From: Thalassotalea_A litorea
GTDB taxonomy: Bacteria > Pseudomonadota > Gammaproteobacteria > Enterobacterales > Alteromonadaceae
Assembly (NCBI RefSeq): GCF_043642205.1
Contig: NZ_JBHZSG010000012.1
Location: 28,577-92,576 of the forward strand
Length of the DNA stretch: 64,000 nucleotides
Reading direction: 5' to 3'
Each line of letters begins with the position of its first letter. Position 1 is the stretch's first letter. Positions 15,405 to 25,503 of the stretch are shown here, piece by piece. The notes beneath the pieces were generated by a model, which saw nothing but the letters and a program-made list of their open reading frames with translations, was not told the origin of the DNA and ran no database searches. A program made the translations under genes and the position numbers.

Positions 15405-17777
15405 ATGATTTTGCTTAGGGAAAACGTTAAAGGTCTCTTACTTTGTGTTGGTCTTTTTCTTGTCTCATTTGCCTCCGTATCCAAACAGCAATTTTCAATT
15501 CCCCATATCAAGGCTGATGTTACGCTTGATGGAGAACTCAATGAGGCTGCCTGGCAACAAGCTCAGCGCGTTGACCTGGATATCGTCAACCACCCTTATA
15601 ACAACACCCCTAGTCCGGTTAAAACCCAAGTCTATATTTTTGAAGATGGCGAAAAGATTAACTTTGCATTTAAAGCCTTTGATCCAAATCCGAAAAATAT
15701 TCAGGCATTTTTGCGGGACCGGGATCAAGCCTGGGGAGATGATTTAGTCGGCATCAAACTCGATACGTTTAATGATCATCGCCTTGCATACAAATTTTTT
15801 GTCAACCCGTTTGGGGTCCAAAATGATGGCATTCAAAATGAAATGACCGGCGAGGACAGCAACCTTTGGGATGGTATCTGGTACTCTTTTGGCAAAATCA
15901 CGGATTTTGGCTATTTAGTGGAATTTTCAATCCCTTACCGTGAGCTTAACTTCCAACCAGGTGATGATATTAAAACCTGGGGCATTGAAATGATGCGTTT
16001 GTACCCAAGAAACCAACGCTTGCGTATTTCTCATATCAAAATAGATCGTGACAATCAGTGCTGGGTTTGCCAGATGGATGAATTGACCGGGTTTGAAAAC
16101 GCCAAAACAGGTCAAAACCTTACCATAACCCCGTCATTGGTTGCGTTACATAATAAAGAAAAAGCCGATTATTTATACCCCGATGACCAGTCGCAAACAA
16201 AGGATTGGCAGTCTGAAAATGACATTGAACCTGGCTTGAATGTCCGTTGGGGAATTACCCCGGATACGCTGTTGAACGTTACGTTAAATCCTGATTTTTC
16301 CAATGTTGAAACCGATGCCGGACAACTTAGCGTGAATCAAAACGAAGCATTATATTTCGATGAGAAACGGCCATTTTTTCTAGATAATTCTGAATATTTT
16401 TCCAGCCAATCGGATTTGGTTTATACCAGAAATATTGTTGACCCTGATTTAGGTGTAAAGCTGACAGGCCGGGAAAGTGGTCATTCATTTGGACTGTTTA
16501 CCGCCAAAGACCAACAAACCAATTTTATTTTACCTGGCAATGTATATTCTCGTCCGGTTGAAGTGGCTGGCGATAACTGGAGCAGCGCACTACGTTATCG
16601 ATATGATGTTAATAATGATCTGTCTCTGGGATTGATCTCAACCATTCGCCAGGGAGACCAATACCATAATCTCGTTTCCGGTGTAGATGGAAAATACAAA
16701 ATCACAGATTCAAACAAAGTGGTCGCCCAGGTGATGTATTCGGATACCGAATATCCTGACGACTTATTTAATCAATTTTGTATGGAAGGCCAATGTGGTC
16801 ATGCCAGCTTAGTTGGTAAGCAAGATGAACGTTTTTCAGATACTGGTTTTAAAATTGGTGTTGAGCACAATAGTACAAACTGGAGTCTTAGTGCCCACTA
16901 TCAGGATTTAGGGCAGGATTTTCGCGCAGATTTAGGTTACATGCCGTTAATCGACATCAAGCAGTTGAAGACCAATATTGAACGCATCGTTTACAGCGAT
17001 GACAGCTGGTGGACCGACCTATATTTTGGTGCCGAATATGAATCAACAAACAATCAGGAAAACGAGTTAATTAACGAATCTTTTGCAGCAAATTTTAGCA
17101 TATTTGGGCCGATGCAATCATTCGCAATGATTAGTCTGATAGAAGAAAATCGAGTGGGACTTAGATTCAACCCAAACGATACCAGTATTGATGGCAATAC
17201 CACCTTGTTTGATCTATCAAAGATGAATGGCGTATTTCTGATCCAACCCTTACCGAATTTTGTCTTTCAACTTTATGCTGAGGTCGGAGATGGTATCGAT
17301 TACTACAACGATCGGGTTGGCGATGCGATTGTGTTTGCCCCTGAAGCGACCTGGAACATCAATCAAAATACTCAATTAGATATGGCGTATACCTTTGCTA
17401 AGCTCGACGCGGAAGGTGCCAATGTCTACATTGAAAGAGTATCCGATATGCGTTTAAGCTATCAGTTTGATATCAATAGCTCGATAAAATTAAACCTTGT
17501 TTATACCGATTCAGATATAAATCTTAGCAATGATGCTTGGGCATACGATTTTGCCAATTACGATTTTGACGATAATATCGCCGAAAAAAATAACGTGTCT
17601 GCGCAACTTATTTATTCTTATCGGATTAACCCACAAACGGTATTTTTCTTGGGCTACTCCAGTAACGGCTATAAAGCGATTGGCCAACCCAATACACCCG
17701 ACCAATTCCTATTAAAAAGACTGGCTAAAACCGAGAATGAAACGGCCTTCTTAAAGCTCAGCTACGCCTGGATGTAA
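15405..17777 (+). CDS. DUF5916 protein with N-terminal CBM9-like domain (outer-membrane barrel)
   Basis: A 790-residue exported protein. A signal peptide covers about residues 1-27 (ends ASVSKQ). Then comes a carbohydrate-binding family 9-like domain (FSIPHIKADVTLDGELNEAAW, about 28-215, with DQAWGDDLVGIKLDTF). A long DUF5916-type C-terminal region follows with many alternating hydrophobic/polar strands, ending in KLSYAWM, the aromatic-terminated last strand expected of an outer-membrane beta-barrel. Members are common in marine bacteria, but their substrate is not established. It is monocistronic with a strong bidirectional terminator behind it. Confidence 0.82.
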   Translation: MILLRENVKGLLLCVGLFLVSFASVSKQQFSIPHIKADVTLDGELNEAAWQQAQRVDLDIVNHPYNNTPSPVKTQVYIFEDGEKINFAFKAFDPNPKNIQAFLRDRDQAWGDDLVGIKLDTFNDHRLAYKFFVNPFGVQNDGIQNEMTGEDSNLWDGIWYSFGKITDFGYLVEFSIPYRELNFQPGDDIKTWGIEMMRLYPRNQRLRISHIKIDRDNQCWVCQMDELTGFENAKTGQNLTITPSLVALHNKEKADYLYPDDQSQTKDWQSENDIEPGLNVRWGITPDTLLNVTLNPDFSNVETDAGQLSVNQNEALYFDEKRPFFLDNSEYFSSQSDLVYTRNIVDPDLGVKLTGRESGHSFGLFTAKDQQTNFILPGNVYSRPVEVAGDNWSSALRYRYDVNNDLSLGLISTIRQGDQYHNLVSGVDGKYKITDSNKVVAQVMYSDTEYPDDLFNQFCMEGQCGHASLVGKQDERFSDTGFKIGVEHNSTNWSLSAHYQDLGQDFRADLGYMPLIDIKQLKTNIERIVYSDDSWWTDLYFGAEYESTNNQENELINESFAANFSIFGPMQSFAMISLIEENRVGLRFNPNDTSIDGNTTLFDLSKMNGVFLIQPLPNFVFQLYAEVGDGIDYYNDRVGDAIVFAPEATWNINQNTQLDMAYTFAKLDAEGANVYIERVSDMRLSYQFDINSSIKLNLVYTDSDINLSNDAWAYDFANYDFDDNIAEKNNVSAQLIYSYRINPQTVFFLGYSSNGYKAIGQPNTPDQFLLKRLAKTENETAFLKLSYAWM

Positions 17778-17784
17778 CGGTAAT

Positions 17785-17827
17785 AAAAGATTGCTCTTTG
17801 GAGCTTGCCTATCAGAGCAATCTTTTT
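17785..17827. terminator. Bidirectional terminator between DUF5916 gene and pbpC
   Basis: AAAAGATTGCTCT (17785-17797) pairs with AGAGCAATCTTTT (17814-17826). There are T-rich tails on both strands. It can serve both the convergent DUF5916 gene (+) and pbpC (-). Confidence 0.85.
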
Positions 17828-17871
17828 CAGCACTTTACACGTGTTAGTGAAATAAACAAAGGCTAACACCG

Positions 17872-20148
17872 TTACATAATATGAATTGCGACACTGTCAC
17901 AGTGCTGTTGATAGCAGGCCGTTAACTGGTTTTTTCCCTTCGGCAACGTATCATGCTCGATTCGTTCCCCTGCGACTCTTTCTTCGTTTAAATACCATTG
18001 CACCGGATTACGACTTGCTTTGGGCAATAGACTCTGTCCCGTAGCCAAAAACAAATGAGCATTGTCTTTTGGGAAAAGAATCTTCAGTGGTGATTGACTG
18101 ATAATTCGATCAGGGCGTTGTATGCTCATCCAGTGTTGCAAGTGCTCTGGCCACTGATGGAGATTCTTGAGGTTGTGCTGAGTTTTCATGGTCACTGGCG
18201 TCAAACCATTGATGGTGTAAGCGCGGTGTAATGACCTGCACTGAGCATCAGCCACCAAGGTGCTGGCTAACCCACTGGGCCAACATATGGCTTTTTCCAC
18301 TACATTATCCGGTTGTTCCCAGCTATCTCGTGGTTGCGGTAATTGATCAAAAACATCGAATAATAATGGCGCAGCCTGATTCGCGCCGGTCTGCCCGACA
18401 AAAGGCGAACCATCCGGTCGGCCAACCCACACCGCAACGGTATAACCGATACTAGAACCAATCGCCCAGGCATCCCGAAAACCGTAACTGGTACCGGTTT
18501 TCCAGGCGATTTTACGATTAAACGCCGCCGCAAACCGATCTGACGGCTCAATCTCACTGAGAATATTCGCAATAATCCAACTACTTTCCCGGGTAAGAAA
18601 CGGCGACGTCTTTATTTCATCCATTGTGGTATAACGTGGAAAAATTATCTCACCGCCGCGGCCAAATGCTGAGTACATGGTCAACAGTTGTTCCATGGAA
18701 CTCCCCACTCCGCCTAACGCAATACTCAAATTTGCGGTTTTTCGATGCAAGTGAATGTCTGCTGCTGCAACCCTATCGACAAAATACTGCGGCGTTAAAC
18801 TATCCAGAACCGCAACAACCGGGACATTTTTACTCAGTTTTAATGCCATATCCATAGCAACAGCGCCATCAAAGCGTTGATCGAAGTTTTCTGGTTTGTA
18901 GCCAGAAAACGTTTGCGGCACATCGCTTAGCAGGCTTTTAGAATGCAATAATCCTCGTTCGAGCCCTAACGCGTATATAAAAGGTTTTAACGTACTGCCA
19001 GGAGAGCGGATTGCAACCGGCATATCAACATGCCCTGCCCTTTGTTTATCGAAAAAGTCAGCAGAGCCTTTGTATGCTTTCACTTCACCGGTAGCATTTT
19101 CCATTACCATCACTGCCATAGATAATTTTGCCGGTAATTGTTGCAAGTGCTGTTCAATAATGGCTTCAACATCAGATTGCAGCTGATGCGAGATAAACGT
19201 GGTGATCGATGACGTTATGGATTTCCCTATTGCTACTGATTGATTGACAAGATCATTGTCCTGATTTTTTGTCAGACTATGTCGTTGTCTTTGCCATTGT
19301 TGTTTTAATTTTCGACTCAGTAGCGGCGCCAGGGTTACCGTGCTTTGAATATTTCCCGACACCTTGTCTTGCAGATAAAAAGGCAATGCTTGCTGAGTAA
19401 TCAGTCCATCCTGTTGCAAACGCTGTAGCACCTTATTGCGAGCATGAAGAGCCATCGCCGGGTATCTGTCAGGTCGATATTGATTTGGTCTTTGTGGCAG
19501 GACGACCAGTAATGCCGCTTCATTGATCGTTAACTGTTGCGCGCTTTTACCAAAATATCGCCAGCTTGCGGCAGCAACTCCTTCAATATTCCCACCCATC
19601 GGGGCATGGCGCAGATATAATTCAAGGATCTCATCTTTGCTGTATTTAGCTTCTAATTGCAATGCTCGGAATATTTGTTGTAGCTTACCCCAGTAACTGC
19701 GTTGATAGGGATGAAACAAACGGGCAACCTGCATCGTCAGGGTCGAACCACCGGACACCACTTTGCCGTAGTAGATTTGTTGCCCGATAGCCCGGACTAA
19801 CGAGAACGGGTTAACGCCGGGATGCTGGTAAAAATATTTATCTTCATAGCTTAACAGGGCTTGCAGGTAAAATAGCGACACCTTGTCGCGACTCACATCA
19901 AAACGATAGAACCCCAGCTCATCTGTGAATTGGCGCAAAGGTGTACCATCGGCGGCAAGTACCGAGATGCCAACGGGCCGTTCAATAACCTGTAACGGAA
20001 ATGTCCAGCTAAGGCCCTTAAATGTCAGCCAGGGCATAATTAGCATGATAGTCAATGCTACCCACCTTTTTCGGCTTAACAGCCGTCCCATGGGCTTAAC
20101 CATAACGAAGGGCCACCGGCAATAATGTTGGATTCGTTCCATTAGCAT
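17872..20148 (-). CDS. pbpC: Penicillin-binding protein 1C
   Basis: Bifunctional class A PBP. After an N-terminal membrane anchor (about 29-50) comes a GT51 glycosyltransferase domain with catalytic E102 in EDKYFYQHPG and the STLTMQVARL motif. The transpeptidase domain has S385-TLK388, S439-K-N441 and K550-T-G. A C-terminal BiPBP_C-type domain closes the 758 residues. It lies downstream of yfhM on the same strand (126 bases apart). The two families are linked by genome context and are thought to cooperate in periplasmic repair or surveillance. Confidence 0.95.
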   Translation of the reverse strand: MLMERIQHYCRWPFVMVKPMGRLLSRKRWVALTIMLIMPWLTFKGLSWTFPLQVIERPVGISVLAADGTPLRQFTDELGFYRFDVSRDKVSLFYLQALLSYEDKYFYQHPGVNPFSLVRAIGQQIYYGKVVSGGSTLTMQVARLFHPYQRSYWGKLQQIFRALQLEAKYSKDEILELYLRHAPMGGNIEGVAAASWRYFGKSAQQLTINEAALLVVLPQRPNQYRPDRYPAMALHARNKVLQRLQQDGLITQQALPFYLQDKVSGNIQSTVTLAPLLSRKLKQQWQRQRHSLTKNQDNDLVNQSVAIGKSITSSITTFISHQLQSDVEAIIEQHLQQLPAKLSMAVMVMENATGEVKAYKGSADFFDKQRAGHVDMPVAIRSPGSTLKPFIYALGLERGLLHSKSLLSDVPQTFSGYKPENFDQRFDGAVAMDMALKLSKNVPVVAVLDSLTPQYFVDRVAAADIHLHRKTANLSIALGGVGSSMEQLLTMYSAFGRGGEIIFPRYTTMDEIKTSPFLTRESSWIIANILSEIEPSDRFAAAFNRKIAWKTGTSYGFRDAWAIGSSIGYTVAVWVGRPDGSPFVGQTGANQAAPLLFDVFDQLPQPRDSWEQPDNVVEKAICWPSGLASTLVADAQCRSLHRAYTINGLTPVTMKTQHNLKNLHQWPEHLQHWMSIQRPDRIISQSPLKILFPKDNAHLFLATGQSLLPKASRNPVQWYLNEERVAGERIEHDTLPKGKNQLTACYQQHCDSVAIHIM

Positions 20149-20220
20149 TTGATATCAATGTTCTATCGTTAAAAAATCATTCTAGCTTAGCAACGGCTTG
20201 CGCAAGCGTGAGCATTTAAA

Positions 20221-20290
20221 GCTCAGGGTGTTTTTAGCTCAGGGCTGTTTTTAGGCTCACGGCTGTTTTTAGGCTCACGGCTGTTTGATC
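20221..20290 (-). repeat. Short tandem repeat across the yfhM stop codon
   Basis: Four consecutive units start at 20221 (16 bases), 20237, 20255 and 20273 (18 bases each), with core GCTCAGGGCTGTTTTTAG or GCTCACGGCTGTTTTTAG. The unit at 20273 contains the last codons and stop (tca at 20275-20277) of yfhM. The other three lie in its 3' untranslated part, before pbpC. Confidence 0.85.
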
Positions 20291-23200
20291 ACAAATTCAT
20301 CAAAAACGGGCTCAATAAAGAGTAGTCGCTCAGGCTCGTACATATCTTCTATCAACGCCGGTGTCGCCTTTGCAATCGACGGCGTTTCAGCACGGATCAC
20401 GTAGGCAAAATTGTAATTTTTACGACCATCCATGGCGACTGCCGCTACATACCTGTCGTTTCGAAACTCTTCATGAAGTAGCGCTTCAGCTTTTAACCCT
20501 GCCGCGCGTAACACCTCATTGGCATTGGTAAACATCGGGTTTTCGATCACAAACCCGGTTGGGAGAAAATCGACCAGCAACGCCTGATCCACTTTTTCAT
20601 TACTGTGTGCATCAATCACCACAATCAGTTTCTCCCCGACATTTAACGGCTCACCTTTATAGACATCACCATTTTCGCGCAATAGTTGCTTACCCAGGTT
20701 TTCATAATCCATGGTCGATTGATATGCCGCTTTATCGCTCGCTGGGCCCCTTGCCAGTATTTCCACATACAGAGGGAAATCATTGCTATTTTCAATCACC
20801 CCACCGTCAATCAGAGGTAATCGGGTGATCCCCATTTGTACCTTGTCGTCAAAATCGTGCTCATACGCATCGTTGTTATCCTGTGGGGCTTGTTCGTCGG
20901 TTTGTTGCTGAACATCAACATCCTGTTGAACAGCATGCGCGTATTGATATTGGTATGGTTGCTGACGATCCTGGCCGAGTAAGGTTCCAAGCTCCACCAG
21001 CGCGATTTGCTCTTGCGTACTTAAGTACTGTCTTCGATTAAGATCGCGTTTCACTTTTTGTATCAGGTCGTTACGCATGCGAATAACCTCATCCGACAAC
21101 TTAACATAGCCACCTAGCTCACTGATCACGATGGCGATCCGGGCATAGTCTCGAAGGTACGAACCATAATCATAGTTCCACGAATGCTGTGCGATACGAG
21201 GGGTTTTCTTGCTATCAAGTAGTAATTTCTGCCCATTTTCAATATCCCCTTTAAGCATCAACGCCGCACCTAAATAGGCGCTTGCTAATGGCCCTGGGGC
21301 AAACCCGCCCTGTAATTGCTGCAATTTCCCATAGTCAATTTGATTGGTTTGGGCTAATAACCAATATCCGTAATATTGAGCCGGAGGTTGATTTTGGTAG
21401 GCACGTTGTTTAATCCGTTTTATGGCCCGGTTCATCATGCTTTTTGGCACAATTTGGGGATAATTTTCATTCGCTTTTAACAGGAAATCGGTGACGTAGA
21501 CACTCACCCAGGGATCTTCTTTACCGTGTTTATTCCACAGCGCAAAGCCACCGGTCGATTTTTGCATCCCACTTAGGCGGGCGATGGCCGTTTCTAGCAA
21601 ATGACGCGGGGTATTGTTGTCTAGTTTCGACTGCTTCTGGGCGTTTAAATCTGGATTGTCGATCAGCCAGGGTAATGCTTTCGATGTGGTTTGCTCCGCA
21701 CAGCCATACGGATAAGCAAACAAGTGTTCGGCATAGGGCATCGGATCGAGTAAGGCATTGGCCGACAACGCCAAGCCACCAGGATGATTTTGACTCAGCT
21801 CGATGTCTTGCCAAAACGCATTGTTTAAGGTCAGTCTTTCCCCAGCAGATAACGTCCGTGTCGATTTCTTTGTTATTAATGGCATACCATCGCGCACCGG
21901 GACCGTCCAACGGCGACTAAACGAGGATGCCTGGCTTTTGATGTGAATGGTAACAGCAGCCGAGTCAATACCTTTGGCAACCTTAAATCGCACCGGAAGA
22001 TGCGCTCTTTCTCCGTATTTTAATGCTACATTCAATTGCGCTTTAGACAATAGTTGCAATGCTTCTGGCAATTCTATCGTCATGTCGATTTCCATTGCAT
22101 CATTAGCGCTGTCACTGTCGGCTTGATGAAAGACTTCCAGCATTACCTGAGACTCATCTCCGGGTGTCAGAAACCTCGGTATGGCCAGTTCGGCGACAAT
22201 GGGTGCGCGAATCGTCACATCCTTGATTGCCTGACCAAAAGAATCCTGGGTAAAAACTGTGGCGATCACTTGCGCTTCGCCATTGTAATCGGGGATCTGC
22301 AGGGAAACCTTACCCTGGCCGCTATCATCAAGACGAATGGCTTCACTCATCAGGGTAATGGTTTTCGATTCAACCAGTTGGTCGGGGCGCTGATTGAATG
22401 CAACCTGAGCATCACCGCCATAGCGATGCTGAAGAAAAGAGTCCGGCCGTTGCTGATAAAATCTGGCGTACAAATCTACAACATCGCCCCCATAACGCTG
22501 GTGCGAAAAGAAATAATCAAATGGGTTTTGTGGATTGTAACCAGAAAGATTAACGATGCCTTTGTCTACCATTGACACCGTGACCCATGCCGGTTTTCCC
22601 GCACTGTCTTTAGCATCAATTTGCAAAGAAGCCGTTTGCAAAGGCAATAAGATATCCTGATGGCTAATGTGAACCTGCAATTCTCGTTCACTTCGATCCA
22701 GAGCAATTGGCGCGATCGCAAATAAACGGCGCGGCACGGCTGCCTGATTAGACACCAAGGTGGCGCTTAGGTATAGATCGTGGCGATTGCTATCGCTATC
22801 TATGGGCACAAGAATTGTGGCTTCACCTTCTGCAAGTTGTTGCTGATAAGTCCATTCCACCTGATCCGATTCCAGCGTCAACAGTAGCTTACCGGCCACC
22901 GGGGATTGGATTTGAACCGCAGCCGTGTCTCCCGCATGATAAGTGGTTTTATCCAATCTCAACCCTAATTGATCCGGCTTGGCGGGTTTTTGTTTGCCCG
23001 CACCCTGCCATTGGGCGTTAAACGCATAAGTTGTTTTGGTGCCGCCAGCTTGCCAGGTCACCAAACGATAATTTCCATATTCCACCCGTAATTTTAGTGG
23101 TTTCGATTGTCCTTGCTCCGTCTGCACTTGATCCATATACACAGGACGCCACTCATTGTCTCGATGCATGCTCCAACCGGCCTGATCTTCGTAAGTCCAA

Positions 23201-25080
23201 TAGTATCCACCCCGATTACGTTCTAGCCGGTATTCAATATTACCAGCCAATAACGCCTGGCCATCGGCGGATAAAACACCAAGTTCAAAAGATACCTGTT
23301 GATAGGCCTGCACCTTAGCCGGCGCCTTGATCGCCGTTAATGGCTCGCCGCTCCAATAGGAAATTTTTTGTTTGCGGGTAATCGTAGCACCGCCTTGTTC
23401 AAATAATTCACTGGTCAAATTGACCGTAACCGGAGAGGATAATTTATCCAAAGACATCAATGGATAATCAAATGACGCTTTGCCCTCTTCGTCTAACTGA
23501 ATCGCATCAAATTTGGGAAGATCCCGAGACGGATAAATGGTGTAAGGCGTACCAACAAAATACGCTTGATAAGGCCCTTGCAAATGATGTAACGATTGAT
23601 AATACGGGGTGATTTTCAACTGATTCCCTGCGGTAGGCGCACCGAATAAATAACGGCCCTCCACATCGAGCGTGACTCTCGGCTTCGGTTGCAAAGTGAT
23701 AGTACTGGTCTCGACCTGTAAATCCATCCGTTCAGGTACAAATTCAGAGACGAAAAAGGTTAATTGCGCAATGGCTTTTTTAGCGCCGGAATGGGTTTTC
23801 ACCCGCGCATGCCATTTGCCTAATGCTGCACTCATAGGGATAAGGTATTGAGTTTGAAAAAATCCCGCATCATTACCCTGCAACCAGCGATTGGCAATGA
23901 TTTTTCCATCGGGTTGTACAAATTCGACATAGAGCCGGGATTGCTTTACAAGCGCGCCATCCTGATCCCGTAACAAAATATTCAGCGGTAGCGCCTCTCC
24001 ACTTTTAAATAAATCTCGATTCGAGTACACATAAGCCTGTACAGGCTGGTATGCATTGCCGGTTACATCAAAATCTGACAAATCCAGGGGCATTTCCTTT
24101 AGCGGCAACCAACCGGTATGTTGCGGAGTTTCGATCAGCAAGACTTCATTGCCTTGAGTTTTGTATGGAAACTGCCCAAAGCCGTTTTTTAACGTTCCTA
24201 GCTTGGTCTTTCCCACATTCGGTTGCAACACGTAAACGGTTGCGTCTTGGGCAAATGCGCTACCAGAAAAATAGGTCGCATGAATCGCCAGTTGCTGTTC
24301 AAAAACTTTCGCCTGAATACCAATGTCGGTGAGCAGAACCTGAATAAATTTTGTACTGTCATAATCAAACTGCCCCCCACCTTTCACTGCCAGTAAATAC
24401 CAACCATGGCTTAAATCTGACGGCAATTTCAGATCCAGAGACTGACTTTTATTCACTGGCAGTTTAGGGAGTTGAAAGTCCAGTGTCGTAATCGATTTAA
24501 GGTATTTACTAAGTCGCTGCACCTGATAAGAGGAAACCTGTCGGTTATAAAAACTTTTTTGGATAAATTTTCCAGGCTCGGTTATTCGCAGTATTTCCAC
24601 CGAAACACTGTCCAGATTGACCACAGACAGTGGAATGGTTCTGGGTCCATCGGCGGGTATCACCGGGCCTCTGCCCAAAATCGTGACATCGGAATTTATT
24701 TGCGCAATCGTGACATCTTTACTGGCAAAGGGTGTGACACCACCAATATCAAAGGCTTCCACCCGATAGCGACTACCTACCTCAACCTTTGTATTAATCA
24801 GCGCCAGATTATTTTTATTCAACTGGTTATAAGCTGATAGGTCCTGCAATGTTTTATCAGCCTGTATTTTAGAAATACGAATCTTGAATGGTTTATCGAT
24901 GGCAGCAACCGGCTGCGCAAACTGGACAATTATGGCGGGTTTGTCTTTGTGCATATAGTGGCCCATGTAATCGACTTGATTGGCCATTACCGTGTTCATT
25001 ACCAGTAGCAAGAAAAGTAACAACAAGGGTGGTAGGAAATTGTGCGAAAATTGGAACTGGTGGTGAATCCTGACTTGCAT
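20275..25080 (-). CDS. yfhM: Bacterial alpha-2-macroglobulin (YfhM type)
   Basis: A 1601-residue periplasmic protease inhibitor: it traps proteases through bait cleavage and an internal thioester. A signal peptide is visible (hydrophobic core about 18-31, likely cleavage after VMA). Macroglobulin-like domains follow, and the thioester motif GCAEQ has C1127 and Q1130 intact. A thioester-domain helical region and a C-terminal macroglobulin domain complete it. Unlike the E. coli protein it shows no lipobox cysteine, so it may be soluble in the periplasm. It precedes pbpC. The reading frame is intact. Confidence 0.94.
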   Translation of the reverse strand: MQVRIHHQFQFSHNFLPPLLLLFLLLVMNTVMANQVDYMGHYMHKDKPAIIVQFAQPVAAIDKPFKIRISKIQADKTLQDLSAYNQLNKNNLALINTKVEVGSRYRVEAFDIGGVTPFASKDVTIAQINSDVTILGRGPVIPADGPRTIPLSVVNLDSVSVEILRITEPGKFIQKSFYNRQVSSYQVQRLSKYLKSITTLDFQLPKLPVNKSQSLDLKLPSDLSHGWYLLAVKGGGQFDYDSTKFIQVLLTDIGIQAKVFEQQLAIHATYFSGSAFAQDATVYVLQPNVGKTKLGTLKNGFGQFPYKTQGNEVLLIETPQHTGWLPLKEMPLDLSDFDVTGNAYQPVQAYVYSNRDLFKSGEALPLNILLRDQDGALVKQSRLYVEFVQPDGKIIANRWLQGNDAGFFQTQYLIPMSAALGKWHARVKTHSGAKKAIAQLTFFVSEFVPERMDLQVETSTITLQPKPRVTLDVEGRYLFGAPTAGNQLKITPYYQSLHHLQGPYQAYFVGTPYTIYPSRDLPKFDAIQLDEEGKASFDYPLMSLDKLSSPVTVNLTSELFEQGGATITRKQKISYWSGEPLTAIKAPAKVQAYQQVSFELGVLSADGQALLAGNIEYRLERNRGGYYWTYEDQAGWSMHRDNEWRPVYMDQVQTEQGQSKPLKLRVEYGNYRLVTWQAGGTKTTYAFNAQWQGAGKQKPAKPDQLGLRLDKTTYHAGDTAAVQIQSPVAGKLLLTLESDQVEWTYQQQLAEGEATILVPIDSDSNRHDLYLSATLVSNQAAVPRRLFAIAPIALDRSERELQVHISHQDILLPLQTASLQIDAKDSAGKPAWVTVSMVDKGIVNLSGYNPQNPFDYFFSHQRYGGDVVDLYARFYQQRPDSFLQHRYGGDAQVAFNQRPDQLVESKTITLMSEAIRLDDSGQGKVSLQIPDYNGEAQVIATVFTQDSFGQAIKDVTIRAPIVAELAIPRFLTPGDESQVMLEVFHQADSDSANDAMEIDMTIELPEALQLLSKAQLNVALKYGERAHLPVRFKVAKGIDSAAVTIHIKSQASSFSRRWTVPVRDGMPLITKKSTRTLSAGERLTLNNAFWQDIELSQNHPGGLALSANALLDPMPYAEHLFAYPYGCAEQTTSKALPWLIDNPDLNAQKQSKLDNNTPRHLLETAIARLSGMQKSTGGFALWNKHGKEDPWVSVYVTDFLLKANENYPQIVPKSMMNRAIKRIKQRAYQNQPPAQYYGYWLLAQTNQIDYGKLQQLQGGFAPGPLASAYLGAALMLKGDIENGQKLLLDSKKTPRIAQHSWNYDYGSYLRDYARIAIVISELGGYVKLSDEVIRMRNDLIQKVKRDLNRRQYLSTQEQIALVELGTLLGQDRQQPYQYQYAHAVQQDVDVQQQTDEQAPQDNNDAYEHDFDDKVQMGITRLPLIDGGVIENSNDFPLYVEILARGPASDKAAYQSTMDYENLGKQLLRENGDVYKGEPLNVGEKLIVVIDAHSNEKVDQALLVDFLPTGFVIENPMFTNANEVLRAAGLKAEALLHEEFRNDRYVAAVAMDGRKNYNFAYVIRAETPSIAKATPALIEDMYEPERLLFIEPVFDEFVIKQP

Positions 25081-25503
25081 TCTTAGTCATCCGTATTTAT
25101 GAAAGAAAGCGCCAAACGGCTGATATAATTACCATTTACATTGATTAAAATTAGCAGGCATTACCGTAAAGATCATGACCTATTATCGAATAATTGTGAT
25201 CAATTATGACAATCGAAAAGCCAGTGAACCCGGTTTCATCATCGAACTTTCAACTGATTTTCAGCTAAATTTTAGCCGGTTATAATCAATCAGTTTTCGA
25301 TAAGGCTGACGAAACAGTGATTATTCATCACTGATGACAATTTCAGATACGGTGTAAGAAGGTGTCAACGGCACAAATACAAACGTATTTTGACATAACA
25401 ATGCGCCAGCAGTGACCTCGAACAAGGTATCCTTTTAAATCGTCATTAACTCCGGTGAGCTATGCTTGCTCATGTCGATTTACGGATACCTAAGTTGCGT
25501 TAG
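25081..25503. other. Intergenic region between DUF3300 gene and yfhM
   Basis: About 420 AT-rich bases with no supported gene on either strand. It must contain the yfhM promoter and the end of the DUF3300 transcript. I see only minor hairpins, such as AGTGAT/ATCACT near 25317, and no repeat family. Confidence 0.5.
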
